A stretch of DNA of 64,000 nt from Actinoalloteichus fjordicus (lineage in GTDB: Bacteria; Actinomycetota; Actinomycetes; Mycobacteriales; Pseudonocardiaceae), in NCBI RefSeq assembly GCF_001941625.1, contig NZ_CP016076.1, forward strand, positions 1 to 64,000, written 5' to 3'. The notes beneath the pieces were generated by a model. It searched no databases. It was given only the letters and a program-made list of their open reading frames with translations, and had not been told where the DNA came from. This document shows, one piece after another, positions 30,876-39,895 of this stretch; positions within the stretch are counted from its first letter, which is position 1; each line of letters starts with the position of its first letter. The position numbers and the translations under genes are program-made.

Positions 30876-32317
30876 GTCGGTCGAGCCACCATTTCCGTGT
30901 GCGCCTCCGCGATCGGCGCCTGCTTGGGTTTGGGCTTAGATGGCGGCGGAGGCCTGCGGGCCGCGTCCGAGATGAGCAGGAGCAGCGCGATCAGGATGTA
31001 GTTCGCCAGCAGCGAGGAGCCGCCGTAGGACAGGAACGGGGCGGTGATGCCGGTGGACGGGATCAGTCGGGTGGCCCCGCCGACCACGATGAACACCTGA
31101 AGGCCGATGATGAAGGCCAGCCCGCTGGCCATCAGTTTGCCGAAGCTGTCCCGAACGGCCAACGCGGTGCGCAGACCTCGCATCACCAGCAACAAGTAGA
31201 GGAGCAGGACGGCGGCGACGCCGACGAACCCGATCTCCTCACCGATAGCCGAGATGATGAAGTCGGTCTCTGCCGCAGGGATCAACGTGGGCCTGCCGCC
31301 GCCCAGTCCGGTGCCGAAGATGCCGCCGGTTCCGAGGCCGAACAACGATTGGACGAGTTGGTAGCTGTCCCCATCGGAGGCATCCAGCCTGCCCAACGGG
31401 TCGAGGAAGTTCAACACCCGGACCCGAAGGTGGTTGAAGAGCGGATAGGCGATGACACAACCCGCCGCGAAGAGGCTCAGCCCGATGACGACCCAGGACG
31501 CGCGCTCCGTGGCAATGTAGATCATCACCAGCACCAGGCCGAAGAACAGCAGCGAGGTGCCGAGGTCACGCTCGAAGACCAGGACGCCGACGGAGGCGGC
31601 CCAGGCCAGCAGCATCGGGGCCATGTCGCGCATCCGAGGGAATTCCATCCCGAGGAAACGACGGCCCGCCACGGTGAACAGGTCTCGTTTGGACACGAGG
31701 AAGGAGGCGAAGAAGATCAACAGAAGGATCTTGGCGAACTCCCCGGGCTGGATGCCCGCACCGCCGATCCTGATCCAGATCTTCGCGCCGCCCGCACCAG
31801 AGATGCTGTAAGGCAGGAACCCCGGCAGGGCCAGGGCGAAGAGCCCGACGAAACCACAGGTATAGCCGAAGCGCGCCATCATCCGGTGGTCCCTGACGAA
31901 CGCCAGGACCAGCACGAACAGCACGATGCTGACGACCATCCACCCGATCTGACGGTTGACCAGCGCGTTGCGTTCCGGGGCGGCCGCGATCCTGGCGAGG
32001 TCGATCCGATGAATCATGATCAACCCGATCCCGTTGAGCAGTGCCGCGAACGGGAGGATCAGCGGATCGGCATACGGCGCCCACTTGCGCACCGCCAGGT
32101 GCGCGATGCCGAAGAGGGCGAGGAAGGCCACCCCGTTGTAGAGCAGCTGACTGGTCAGCTCCTGCTCCTGGTTCGCCTCCACCAGCACGTTGGCGATGGT
32201 GACGAGCAACGCGGCGAAGGCCAGCAGCAGCAGTTCGGTGTTTCGACGAGTGGGCATGGCAGGAGGCCGTGGCGCTGCCTGCCCCGGATTCGACGCGGCG
32301 TCGACCGGGTTGGCCAT
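30872..32317 (-). CDS. rodA: Peptidoglycan glycosyltransferase RodA/FtsW (SEDS family)
   Basis: SEDS proteins polymerise glycan strands from lipid II. The 481-residue protein has about twelve membrane spans and the family motifs PGFLPYSISGAGGAKIWIRIGG, QPGEFAKILLLIF, and the C-terminal ATRLIPSTGITAPFLSYGGSSLL signature. The catalytic Asp region after LVFERDLGTSLL is present. Its start overlaps the pstP stop by one base and its end overlaps pbpA, matching the tight RodA-PbpA coupling in actinobacteria. Confidence 0.97.
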   Translation of the reverse strand: MANPVDAASNPGQAAPRPPAMPTRRNTELLLLAFAALLVTIANVLVEANQEQELTSQLLYNGVAFLALFGIAHLAVRKWAPYADPLILPFAALLNGIGLIMIHRIDLARIAAAPERNALVNRQIGWMVVSIVLFVLVLAFVRDHRMMARFGYTCGFVGLFALALPGFLPYSISGAGGAKIWIRIGGAGIQPGEFAKILLLIFFASFLVSKRDLFTVAGRRFLGMEFPRMRDMAPMLLAWAASVGVLVFERDLGTSLLFFGLVLVMIYIATERASWVVIGLSLFAAGCVIAYPLFNHLRVRVLNFLDPLGRLDASDGDSYQLVQSLFGLGTGGIFGTGLGGGRPTLIPAAETDFIISAIGEEIGFVGVAAVLLLYLLLVMRGLRTALAVRDSFGKLMASGLAFIIGLQVFIVVGGATRLIPSTGITAPFLSYGGSSLLANYILIALLLLISDAARRPPPPSKPKPKQAPIAEAHTEMVARPT

Positions 32318-33753
32318 CAGCCCACCGTCCGACAGTCGACTCCGGGCTCCTGCACGGGCCGTGCGGTGCCTACCGCAGCGTCCTGCTTGGCGTCATCCTG
32401 TGCCGAGCCGACCCGATCGCCGTCGTCCTGGCCGATCAGCGAGCTCGGTCCGGTCGGTGTTCCGGAGGGAGTGTCGGGCTCGGTCGACCGGCCCGCAGGC
32501 TCCGCGTCGTGCTGCGGCGAGTTCTCCTCGGTGCACGGCGGCAGGAGCTGTTCGGTGCGCAGCTGCTCGATCGTCTCCCTGGCATCGGCCAGGCTGCCCT
32601 GATTCACGATGCCGTTCCGGACGGTGCCCTGGTAGGCGGGCCGGAGATCGGTGATCTGAATCCGCTCGCAGTCCTCGCCCGCGTCTCCGCACGAGTCTTC
32701 GACCTGTCGATGCAGGGGAATCCCGAGCACGGTGCCGCGCACGCCTTGGAAGACGGCGACCTCGTCGTCGTCGTTGGTGCTGACGAAGTGCTGGCCCATC
32801 ACGACCGAGTAGCCGAAGTATCCGCCGACGCCGAGGAGGACCAGTACGGCCAGCAGCACCAGGAAGGTGCGCAGCCGCTTCCGCTTCGGTCGGGTCGGCT
32901 GCTCCGGCGGGGTCTCGGGTCGAGACGGCCTCGGCAGGGTCGTCGCCGAGGCGCGGGCCGCTGCCGAGTCCGGCGGCGGCTGCTGCTCGGAGCCGTCGCC
33001 CGCGGCGCCGCCCACGATGGGATCGTTCTCGCCGAACTCGACGTCGACGACGTCGGCGACGATGCACGTGACGTTGTCCGGCCCGCCGCCCTTGAGCGCC
33101 AGCTCGATCAACCGGTCCGCGCAGGTCTGCGGGTCCTGGATGCGCATGGCCTCGTCGAGCGTCTCCTCGCTCACCGGGCCGGAGAGTCCGTCCGAGCACA
33201 GCAGATAACGATCGCCCGCCCGCGCCTCCCGGACGGTGAGCGTCAGCTCGACGTCGTTGCCGGTCAGTGCGCGGAGCAGCAGAGAACGCTGCGGGTGGTT
33301 CGCGGCGTCCTCCTCGCTGATCCGGCCCTCGTCGATGAGGGACTGGACGAACGTGTCGTCATGAGTGATCTGGGCGAACCTGCCGTCGCGCAACAGATAG
33401 GCGCGCGAGTCGCCGACGTGGACGAGCCCCAGCCTGCTGCCCGCGAAGAGCACGGCGGTCAGCGTGGTGCCCATGCCGTCGAGGTCTGGATCACCCGCGA
33501 CCAGTTCGTTGAGCATGCCGTTGCCGTTGCTCACGGCCTCGCGGAGTCGACCAAGCAGATCGTCGCCCGGCTCGTCGTCGTCGAGCGGGGCCAGCGCGGC
33601 GATGACGACCTTGCTGGCCACCTCGCCCGCAGCGTGCCCGCCCATGCCGTCGGCCAGGGCGAGAAGTCGTGGGCCTGCGTATACGGAGTCCTGGTTGTTG
33701 GAGCGAACCAGGCCTCGGTCACTTCGGGCCGCATAGCGGAGGACAAGGGTCAT
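32317..33753 (-). CDS. pstP: PP2C-family Ser/Thr phosphatase PstP
   Basis: PstP reverses phosphorylation by PknA and PknB. The 478-residue protein starts MTLVLRYAARSDRGLVRSNNQDS and has the PP2C metal motifs LADGMGGHAAGE, DSRAYL, SDGLSG and GGPDNVTCIV in residues 1-235. A Pro/Ser/Thr linker, one membrane span at about 292-312, and an extracellular domain of some 160 residues with several Cys (DSCGDAGEDC, PPCTEEN, GVDCRTVG) follow. Overlaps with both neighbours show operon structure. Confidence 0.97.
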   Translation of the reverse strand: MTLVLRYAARSDRGLVRSNNQDSVYAGPRLLALADGMGGHAAGEVASKVVIAALAPLDDDEPGDDLLGRLREAVSNGNGMLNELVAGDPDLDGMGTTLTAVLFAGSRLGLVHVGDSRAYLLRDGRFAQITHDDTFVQSLIDEGRISEEDAANHPQRSLLLRALTGNDVELTLTVREARAGDRYLLCSDGLSGPVSEETLDEAMRIQDPQTCADRLIELALKGGGPDNVTCIVADVVDVEFGENDPIVGGAAGDGSEQQPPPDSAAARASATTLPRPSRPETPPEQPTRPKRKRLRTFLVLLAVLVLLGVGGYFGYSVVMGQHFVSTNDDDEVAVFQGVRGTVLGIPLHRQVEDSCGDAGEDCERIQITDLRPAYQGTVRNGIVNQGSLADARETIEQLRTEQLLPPCTEENSPQHDAEPAGRSTEPDTPSGTPTGPSSLIGQDDGDRVGSAQDDAKQDAAVGTARPVQEPGVDCRTVG

Positions 33754-34208
33754 GAGTGCAGCTCGATCACCGTCTTGCCGATACGGATCGGGGCTCTGAG
33801 CGAGACTCGGGTCGGACCCGTGACCTTCGCCCGGTCGAGGTAGGTGCCGTTGGTGGAGCCTAGATCCTCCACGTACCAGTCCGTTCCTCGGAGTACCAGA
33901 CGCGCGTGCCGAGTCGAGGCATAGTCGTCGTCCAACACCAGCGTCGAGTCGTCGGCCCGGCCGAGTGTGATCGGCCTTCCGTCCAACGAGATCCGGGTGC
34001 CCGCGAGAGCCCCGTGGGTCACGACGAGCTGCCGAGGAGATCGACCACGACCCGCCTTCTGCGGTTCACGTCGTCCGCCGGGGACCTGCACTCGAAGCCC
34101 GGAGGCCGCGTACAGATCCGATCGGACGACCCGGAGCGCGGCCAACACGAACAACCAGAGCAGGGCGAGGAATCCCGCCCTGGTGAGCTGGATCACCAAC
34201 TCTGGCAT
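33750..34208 (-). CDS. fhaB: FHA-domain membrane protein FhaB (FipA-type)
   Basis: A 152-residue protein that binds phosphothreonine and recruits kinase substrates at the septum. An N-terminal membrane span (about 8-28, AGFLALLWLFVLAALRVV) is followed by a basic linker and an FHA domain at about 70-150 with the motif ITLGRADDSTLVLDDDYASTRHARL, then [10 protein letters not shown]. Its last bases overlap pstP by 4. FhaB links PknB to RodA/PBP in mycobacteria, in agreement with the operon. Confidence 0.95.
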   Translation of the reverse strand: MPELVIQLTRAGFLALLWLFVLAALRVVRSDLYAASGLRVQVPGGRREPQKAGRGRSPRQLVVTHGALAGTRISLDGRPITLGRADDSTLVLDDDYASTRHARLVLRGTDWYVEDLGSTNGTYLDRAKVTGPTRVSLRAPIRIGKTVIELHS

Positions 34209-34265
34209 GACCGACCACCCCCGCTACGGAGGGGATATGCGCCTTCCACCGTTCTGGATGCTCCT

Positions 34266-34366
34266 ACTCCATGCCGCCCACCGAAGTCTCGTGGTCGCGA
34301 CTCCATGCCGCCAACCGAGTTCTGGCGGTCGGGACTCCATGCCGCCACCGAGGTCTCGTGGCCGGT
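34266..34366. repeat. Three tandem copies of a 34-bp repeat between fhaB and fhaA
   Basis: Units beginning ACTCCATGCCGCC start at 34266, 34300 and 34334, each 34 bp long (the last slightly diverged). They fill most of the 174-bp gap between fhaA and fhaB. No coding or regulatory role is visible. There are no spacers, so it is not a CRISPR array. Confidence 0.85.
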
Positions 34367-34382
34367 CGTGCCTGCGGTGTCC

Positions 34383-35582
34383 TCAGCCCTGGCTGCGGAA
34401 GACCAGGGAGGAGTGGCCGATGCGTACGACGTCGCCCTCCGCGAGCTGCCAAGTCTGGACTGAATTTCCGTTGACCGTGGTGCCGTTCGTCGAGCCGAGA
34501 TCTGCAAGGGTCGCACTCTGCCCGTCCCAGGTGATCTCCAGGTGCCGCCGGGAGACTCCCGTGTCGGGCAGTCGGAACTGTGCGTCCTGCCCCCGGCCGA
34601 CGACGTTGCTTCCCTGCACGAGCGTATAGGTGCGGTTGGAACCGTCGTCGAGCTGCAGTGTCGCGGTGATCTGCCGAGGGCCGGTCTGCACGGCGGGGGG
34701 AGCATATCCGCCCTGCTGCTGGCCGTAACCCTGCTGCTGGCCGTAACCCTGTTGCTGCTGACCGTAGCCCTGCTGACCGTAGCCCTGGTCGTACCCCTGC
34801 GGCTGAGCGCCCTGGTCATAGCCCGGCTGCTGACCGCCCTGGCCGTAGCCCTGGTCATAACCCTGCGGCTGCTGGCCATAGCCCTGGTCGTAGCCCGGCT
34901 GGCCGCCGTAGCCCTGTGGCTGCTGGCCGTAGTTCGGGTCGTAGCCCTGCGGCTGCTGGCCGTAACCCTGGTCGTAGCCCGGCTGGCCGCCGTAGCCCTG
35001 TGGCTGCTGGCCGTAGTTCGGGTCGTAGCCCTGCTGCTGCTGGCCGTAACCCTGGTCGTAGCCGTACTGCTGTTGTTGTTGGCCGTAACCCTGCTGGTCG
35101 TAGCCGTACTGCTGCTGGCCGTACGGGTCGCTCTCGGGGTACTGCTGGCCGGGGGGCTGGCTCATGGGTGGGTCTCCTGCGTTGCGAGGTGGTGCCGCCT
35201 GGCTGCCCGCATCCGGGTCGACAGACGAACTGGTTCGGAACTGTCCCGTGTGCAGCGTTTCAGAGCGCTCCAGGGAGACTACGACGTCACCATAGGTATC
35301 CCACCCTTGTTCGGCGAGGTGCTCCTGGACGCAGTCGGCGAGTAGCTGCTTGACCCGCTGCTCGTCACCGGTGAGTCGCTCATGGTCACTGGGTCCGAGC
35401 GTGACCACGTAGTGATTCGGTGCGAGCAGGCGGCCACCCGCGAGCTCCTGAACATGGCCGTCGGCCTCCCGCTGAAGGTTCTGAGCCAGCTCCTGCGGCA
35501 CCACGTTTCCACCGAACACCCGCGCGAAGGTGTTCCCCACCATGCCTTCGAGACGGCGCTCGAAGCGCTGCACGAGGCCCAC
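34383..35582 (-). CDS. fhaA: FHA-domain protein FhaA with DUF3662 and a Gln/Tyr/Gly repeat linker
   Basis: FhaA binds phosphothreonine, for example on the MurJ/MviN partner, and influences wall synthesis. GTG 35582 (GGAGG 8 bases upstream) gives 399 residues. Residues 1-125 are the conserved DUF3662 domain ([25 protein letters not shown]). Residues about 140-300 are imperfect repeats of [13 protein letters not shown] and [11 protein letters not shown], a prion-like low-complexity segment. The FHA domain is at about 305-398 with [26 protein letters not shown] and [11 protein letters not shown]. It is the first gene of the division operon. Confidence 0.96.
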   Translation of the reverse strand: MGLVQRFERRLEGMVGNTFARVFGGNVVPQELAQNLQREADGHVQELAGGRLLAPNHYVVTLGPSDHERLTGDEQRVKQLLADCVQEHLAEQGWDTYGDVVVSLERSETLHTGQFRTSSSVDPDAGSQAAPPRNAGDPPMSQPPGQQYPESDPYGQQQYGYDQQGYGQQQQQYGYDQGYGQQQQGYDPNYGQQPQGYGGQPGYDQGYGQQPQGYDPNYGQQPQGYGGQPGYDQGYGQQPQGYDQGYGQGGQQPGYDQGAQPQGYDQGYGQQGYGQQQQGYGQQQGYGQQQGGYAPPAVQTGPRQITATLQLDDGSNRTYTLVQGSNVVGRGQDAQFRLPDTGVSRRHLEITWDGQSATLADLGSTNGTTVNGNSVQTWQLAEGDVVRIGHSSLVFRSQG

Positions 35583-35678
35583 GGCATACCTCCACCCGAT
35601 ACGACTACTTGACCCGATCGTATCCGTGCGCGCAGCGGTCCACAGCCTCTAGTGCAAAGTGCCCCGCAGAACGTGTGC

Positions 35679-35684
35679 TACGCT
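35679..35684 (+). promoter_or_regulatory. Candidate -10 element for tRNA-Leu
   Basis: TACGCT at 35679-35684 lies 37 bases before the tRNA-Leu 5' end, in the gap between the divergent fhaA and tRNA-Leu genes. A -35 partner is weak. Assigned by position only. Confidence 0.3.
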
Positions 35685-35720
35685 TTCGCCGCACCCAGCA
35701 AGCAGGGGTGAAAGTCACTC

Positions 35721-35806
35721 GGGCGAGTGGCGGAATGGCAGACGCGCACGGTTCAGGTCCGTGTGTCCGCAAGGACGTGAGGGTTCAACTCCCTCCTCGC
35801 CCACCA
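35721..35806 (+). tRNA. tRNA-Leu (CAG)
   Basis: An 86-nt class II tRNA. Acceptor GGGCGAG at 35721-35727 pairs with CTCGCCC at 35796-35802; discriminator A35803 and an encoded CCA (35804-35806) follow. The anticodon stem CACGG/CCGTG encloses TTCAGGT, giving anticodon CAG at 35754-35756. The long variable arm TGTCCGCAAGGACG is as expected for Leu. Confidence 0.96.
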
Positions 35807-35853
35807 TGTTCGCTGGCCCTTGGGCCAGCTTTCCGGTTTTCCTTGTATCTACC

Positions 35854-35870
35854 GGGGGGCCGAGCCCCCC
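35854..35870 (+). terminator. Terminator after tRNA-Leu
   Basis: A 7-bp all-GC stem GGGGGGC/GCCCCCC with loop CGA, 47 bases after the tRNA, preceded by TTTTCCTTG. GAGACCCCCA follows, a tail often seen at such hairpins in this group. Confidence 0.6.
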
Positions 35871-37092
35871 GAGACCCCCACGATGCCTGCTCCTCGGCCG
35901 TTTCTGTGGTTGCGGGTGTGTCTACTAGCGGGTGCCTGGGGCTCGGCCTTTGGCCTTCGTGTGCGGTCTTCGGCCTTGGCCGTCGGTTTCGTTGGTGCGT
36001 CGCCTTTGTCTGGGGCTCGGCCATCGGCGCTCGTGGTGGTAGTGCTTCTCGTCCTGGCCTTCTCGTCGGGGGCGGGTTCAGGGTAATGCTTCGGGTGGCT
36101 GGTCGTCAGGGCTGAACGGGTGTTCTCTCGGCTGACGGTCCAGGCGCGGGCCCGGGCTGTGGTCTGTGCGGGTTTCTGGTTCGGGTGTGGTGTGAGGCCT
36201 GCGTGGATCTAGCCCTGGAACTCGAGTTCGTGTTGTGAGGGCTGGGACGGTCAGGGTCCGTCCTTTCCTACCTCTCAGGTGTCGGTTCAGAGGGCGTCTC
36301 GGTGGGCTTGGGTGACGGCTACGGAGCGGTCGCGAGTCAGCTGTCTGCCTGGGGATTCGCGTGGTTCGGGGTCGGTGCCGGGGCGGGTGCCTCGACGGGT
36401 CGGCCAGGATCGGAGGTCGCGGAAGGCCATGTGGCCGGTGCGCGGACCTGGAGCCACCGACGCCGGTCCTGACGTGAGCCCGCTCACGTGGCCAGGTCCC
36501 TCGTGGCGCTCATCACCGGCGGGATGAGTATGGCCCTGTGCGCCGACCAGCAGGAAGGGGCGAGCAGGCCCGTCCGGCCCGCCGACGGTCGGCGTGCCGT
36601 CCTGGTTCACGCCGCGTCGATCCGCTTGTCGGACGCCGTCGTGGTCAGGGTGGCCGAACCGCCCGGCGAGTGGCGTCATCGCGATCCGGGACTCGTCGAT
36701 CCGGCCTCCGCCCGCGTAGGCCGGGTGATCGGCGGTCGGCTCGTTGATGACGTACGACGCGTCGGCGGTGCGGCCGACGGGCAGTTTCGCACCCGGCTCT
36801 TGGGAGGACCCCTCCTCGCCCCTCCGTCACTCGCCCGCCAGGAGTTCGACGGTCCCGTCATGCTGGTGATCTATCCCGGCGACCACGTACCCGTGGGGGC
36901 GAGGTCCTCGCCCGGCAAGGTCAGGGAGTCCCGGCTCAGGACCGCGTTCGACGACAGGACCCCCAGCGGACGATCAGCCGGGGTCGACGACGGTGCCGAG
37001 CGACGTCCGGACAACGGTCTCGCGGACGAGCTTGAGATACTCGTCTTGGACGGGTGTGCAGGTATGACGGAGAGAAACAGGAGGACGCCGGG
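35871..37092. other. Gene-poor region between tRNA-Leu and argS
   Basis: This 1.2-kb interval has no gene I can support firmly. Positions 35880-36300 are strongly G/T-rich on the plus strand (strings such as CTCGGCCTTTGGCC, GTCTTCGGCC, GGCGGGTT), unlike neighbouring genes. From 36488 an ORF of up to 233 codons has acceptable GC3 but runs about 97 bases into argS in another frame, and no motif is recognised. Candidate minus-strand ORFs in the same stretch are no better. It may be decayed DNA. AGGAGG at 37079-37084 is the argS ribosome binding site. Confidence 0.4.
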
Positions 37093-38841
37093 GTGCTACA
37101 GGGCGATGTCGGGCTGGAACTCGGTGGTCGGATCGCGGCCGCGCTGCGCACGGCACTGGACGTGTCGATCACTCCTGAGGAAGCCCTGATCCGACCCTCC
37201 GGCAGAGCAGGCGTCGACTATCAGTGCAACGTGGCGATGAGCCTGGCCAAGCGGATCGGCCGGAAGCCGAGGGAGGTCGCGGAGGCCGCGGTCGAGCACT
37301 TGGCCGCAGACGACCTGGTGGCGAGCACCGAGATCGCAGGCCCGGGGTTCATCAACATCGTGCTCCGCGACGACTGGCTCGGCGACCGGCTGACCACCCT
37401 GCTCGGCGACCCGAGAGCAGGCGTGCCGGTGGTCGACGCGCCTCGGCGGTTCGCGATCGACTACTCCAGCCCCAACCTGGCCAAGGAGATGCACGTCGGC
37501 CACCTGCGGTCCTCGATCATCGGGGACGCCCTGCTTCGACTGATCGAGTTCATCGGCCACGAGGTCATCCCGCACAACCACGTCGGCGACTGGGGAACCC
37601 CCTTCGGCATGCTCATCGAGCACCTGCTCGACGAGGGCTGGACGGCGGACGGCGCTCAGACTTACGCCATCGCCGACCTGAACAGCTTCTATCAGCAGGC
37701 TCGCCTCAAGTTCGATGCCGACGCGGGCTTCGCCGATCGGGCCCGGCGGCGCGTCGTCCTCCTCCAGGGCGGCGATGAGCAGACCCTCGCGCTGTGGCAG
37801 GGGTTCGTCGACGAGTCCACCCGCCATTTCGAGGAGGTCTACCAGCTGCTGGGGATCTCGCTGCGGCGCGAGGACCTCTACGGCGAGAGCTTCTACAACC
37901 CGATGCTGGACGAGACGGTCACGGAGTTGACGGCCAAGGGGCTCACCGAGATCAGCGACGGCGCCGTCTGCGTCTTCCCGCCCGGTTTCACCAACCGGGA
38001 GGGCGAGCGGCTGCCGTTGATCGTCCGCAAGTCCGACGGCGGTTACGGCTATCCGACCACCGACCTGGCGACCGCGCGGTACTGGGCGGACGATCGCGCG
38101 GCGACCGACCTGCTCTACGTCGTCGGCAACCCGCAGGCCCAGCACTTCGCGATGGTCTTCGCCGTCTGCAGGCAGGCAGGCTGGCTGACCGAGAAGCATC
38201 GGGCCGAGCACGTGGGATTCGGCTCGATCCTCGGTTCCGACGGCAAGACGATCCGCACCAGGGCGGGCGGCTCGGTGAAGCTCGTCGAGCTGTTGAACGA
38301 GGCGGTCGAGCGGGCGGGTGCCGTGGTGGCGGAGCGCACCGAACTCGACGCCGAGGCCAGGGCGTCGGTGGCGCATGCGGTGGGCATCGGCGCGGTGAAG
38401 TACGCCGACCTCTCCAGCGATCGGGAGAAGGACTACGTCTTCTCCTGGGACAAGATGCTGGCCATGGACGGCAACACCGCCGTCTACCTCCAGTACGCCA
38501 ACACGCGGATCCTGTCGATTCTGCGCAAGGCGGGCTCCCGGCCGGCACCCGGCACGCCGGTGAACCCAGCAGACCCGGCAGAGCGGGCGTTGGCGCTGGC
38601 GCTGCTGCGCTTCCCCTCGGCGGTGTCCGCTGCGGTGGAGGGCCTGGCGCCGCACCGCATCTGCGGGCACCTCTACGAGATCGCCACGGCGTTCTCGGGC
38701 TTCTACGAGCGGTGTCCGATCCTCGCGACGAACACGCCGGAGGACGTCCGGCAGTCGCGGCTGGTGCTGGCAGCGCTCACCTCGCAGGTGTTGACGCTGG
38801 GACTGTCCCTGCTCGGCATCGAGGCTCCCGAGCGACTCTGA
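37093..38841 (+). CDS. argS: Arginyl-tRNA synthetase
   Basis: Class I enzyme that charges tRNA-Arg. GTG 37093, 8 bases after AGGAGG, gives 582 residues. The N-terminal tRNA-binding domain is followed by the HIGH-type signature SSPNLAKEMHVGHLRSSIIG, then HVGDWGTPFGMLI. The KMSKS loop is replaced by GKTIRTRAGG, normal for ArgS. The C-terminal anticodon-binding DALR domain includes LQYANTRILSILRKAG and ends LSLLGIEAPERL. It is monocistronic by its flanking terminator. Confidence 0.97.
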   Translation: MLQGDVGLELGGRIAAALRTALDVSITPEEALIRPSGRAGVDYQCNVAMSLAKRIGRKPREVAEAAVEHLAADDLVASTEIAGPGFINIVLRDDWLGDRLTTLLGDPRAGVPVVDAPRRFAIDYSSPNLAKEMHVGHLRSSIIGDALLRLIEFIGHEVIPHNHVGDWGTPFGMLIEHLLDEGWTADGAQTYAIADLNSFYQQARLKFDADAGFADRARRRVVLLQGGDEQTLALWQGFVDESTRHFEEVYQLLGISLRREDLYGESFYNPMLDETVTELTAKGLTEISDGAVCVFPPGFTNREGERLPLIVRKSDGGYGYPTTDLATARYWADDRAATDLLYVVGNPQAQHFAMVFAVCRQAGWLTEKHRAEHVGFGSILGSDGKTIRTRAGGSVKLVELLNEAVERAGAVVAERTELDAEARASVAHAVGIGAVKYADLSSDREKDYVFSWDKMLAMDGNTAVYLQYANTRILSILRKAGSRPAPGTPVNPADPAERALALALLRFPSAVSAAVEGLAPHRICGHLYEIATAFSGFYERCPILATNTPEDVRQSRLVLAALTSQVLTLGLSLLGIEAPERL

Positions 38842-38879
38842 GGTTCACCGGCTCCTTCATCTTTCGGGCTGTTCTCCTT

Positions 38880-38905
38880 GCATCGGGCCGACTCCGGCCC
38901 GATGC
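38880..38905 (+). terminator. Terminator after argS
   Basis: A perfect 11-bp stem GCATCGGGCCG / CGGCCCGATGC with loop ACTC, 38 bases after the argS stop. No U tract follows. Confidence 0.7.
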
Positions 38906-39138
38906 CTGCCCCGGCGCGTTACTCCGACTCGCGGAGTCCGACTCACACGAACGGCGGCATGTGGGGCCGAAGACCGCCTACCGGTTATCGACCGGTCATC
39001 GACCGCTCGCCGCCGTCGGTCGCATCGGCAGCCGGTAGTCGGTCGTCGCTTTCTCCTCAACTGGTACCCCTGCTCTGAGTAGAGCAGAAATGCGCGACTC
39101 ACCCATTGTCGTGAAGTATCGGATAAGGAGGCATGTCC

Positions 39139-39750
39139 GTGAACCGCTCACCAGGGCACGCGACCGGAAACAATGCCGACGTGTTGCCCGCCAGGCAGGA
39201 GCCGGACGTCGCGCTTCCCACCCCGGCGGAACACCTCGCGGTGGCCGCAGCCGATCTGCTGGGATGGCAGGGCGTCGTGTTGCCCGCCCTCACGCTCTTC
39301 GGCAGGCGCGTCATCCCTGTCGCCGAGCTGATTCACGAGGCGCATGCGGAGCGGTTGTGTCTCGGCTATGCGCCGGTGGTCGACCGGGCCTCGGTGGAGA
39401 CCTGGGTCTGGCCCGAGCTGACCGCGCAGGTGCCGCCGCCCGCCGTTCGGATCGCGGGCATGCTGTCCCTCGGCAGGCACTGGCGTACGGGCCTTGCCTC
39501 GGTCGCCCCGTTCGCCCGGTTCTGCGGGGCTGCGATGGTGCTGCCCGACGGCGTGCTGGGTCTGGCGGACTTTCAGGACAACTGTCTCTCGCGTGCACAG
39601 CGGCATGAGGTCACCGTGCTGACGACCACCGCAGCCGACGACGGCCTCGACGTCGCTCAGTCCGCCTGGCCGGAACTGGTGGACCCGACCGTCTCGGTGA
39701 CGGGGTTGTGGCTCAACGAGGTGATCTATGAGCGGATGCTGGCCGAATAG
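39139..39750 (+). CDS. Conserved hypothetical protein
   Basis: GTG 39139, 7 bases after AAGGAGG, gives 203 residues; ATG 39133 is only 1 base from the Shine-Dalgarno and so less likely. The protein is soluble, with GWQGVVLPALTLFGRRVIPVAE, two Trp-rich spots (VETWVWPELT, GRHWRTGLAS), and CDS-like codon use throughout. No family or catalytic motif is recognised. It could share an operon with the NAD(P)-binding gene 145 bases downstream. Confidence 0.7.
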   Translation: MNRSPGHATGNNADVLPARQEPDVALPTPAEHLAVAAADLLGWQGVVLPALTLFGRRVIPVAELIHEAHAERLCLGYAPVVDRASVETWVWPELTAQVPPPAVRIAGMLSLGRHWRTGLASVAPFARFCGAAMVLPDGVLGLADFQDNCLSRAQRHEVTVLTTTAADDGLDVAQSAWPELVDPTVSVTGLWLNEVIYERMLAE

Positions 39751-39895
39751 GTCGGTCGCCGCTGATGCTCCGGTCCCGACGTGGAGCGGAGCGCATCGAG
39801 ACGCCCAGCGCGCATCGAGAGTCGGAGCGCGCGCCGAGCGGTGACGACGGGCTGTGAGACGGCGCCCGCGACGAACCCGCACTACTGTGATCGTC

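Noticed and set aside
34266-34366. Possible CRISPR array
   Set aside because: Repeats are directly adjacent with no unique spacers, only three copies, and no cas genes are near.
34542-35345. 267-codon ORF with hydrophobic [15 protein letters not shown] repeats
   Set aside because: It is the antisense reading of the FhaA Gln/Tyr/Gly repeats; the membrane-like look is an artefact of repeated CTG/GTA codons.
35807-36500. tRNA-associated genomic island
   Set aside because: Composition is odd, but no integrase, direct repeat of the tRNA 3' end or mobile gene was found in the window.
36488-37189. 233-codon plus-strand ORF before argS
   Set aside because: GC3 is acceptable, but it overlaps argS by about 97 bases in another frame, has no recognised motif and competes with minus-strand ORFs of equal quality.
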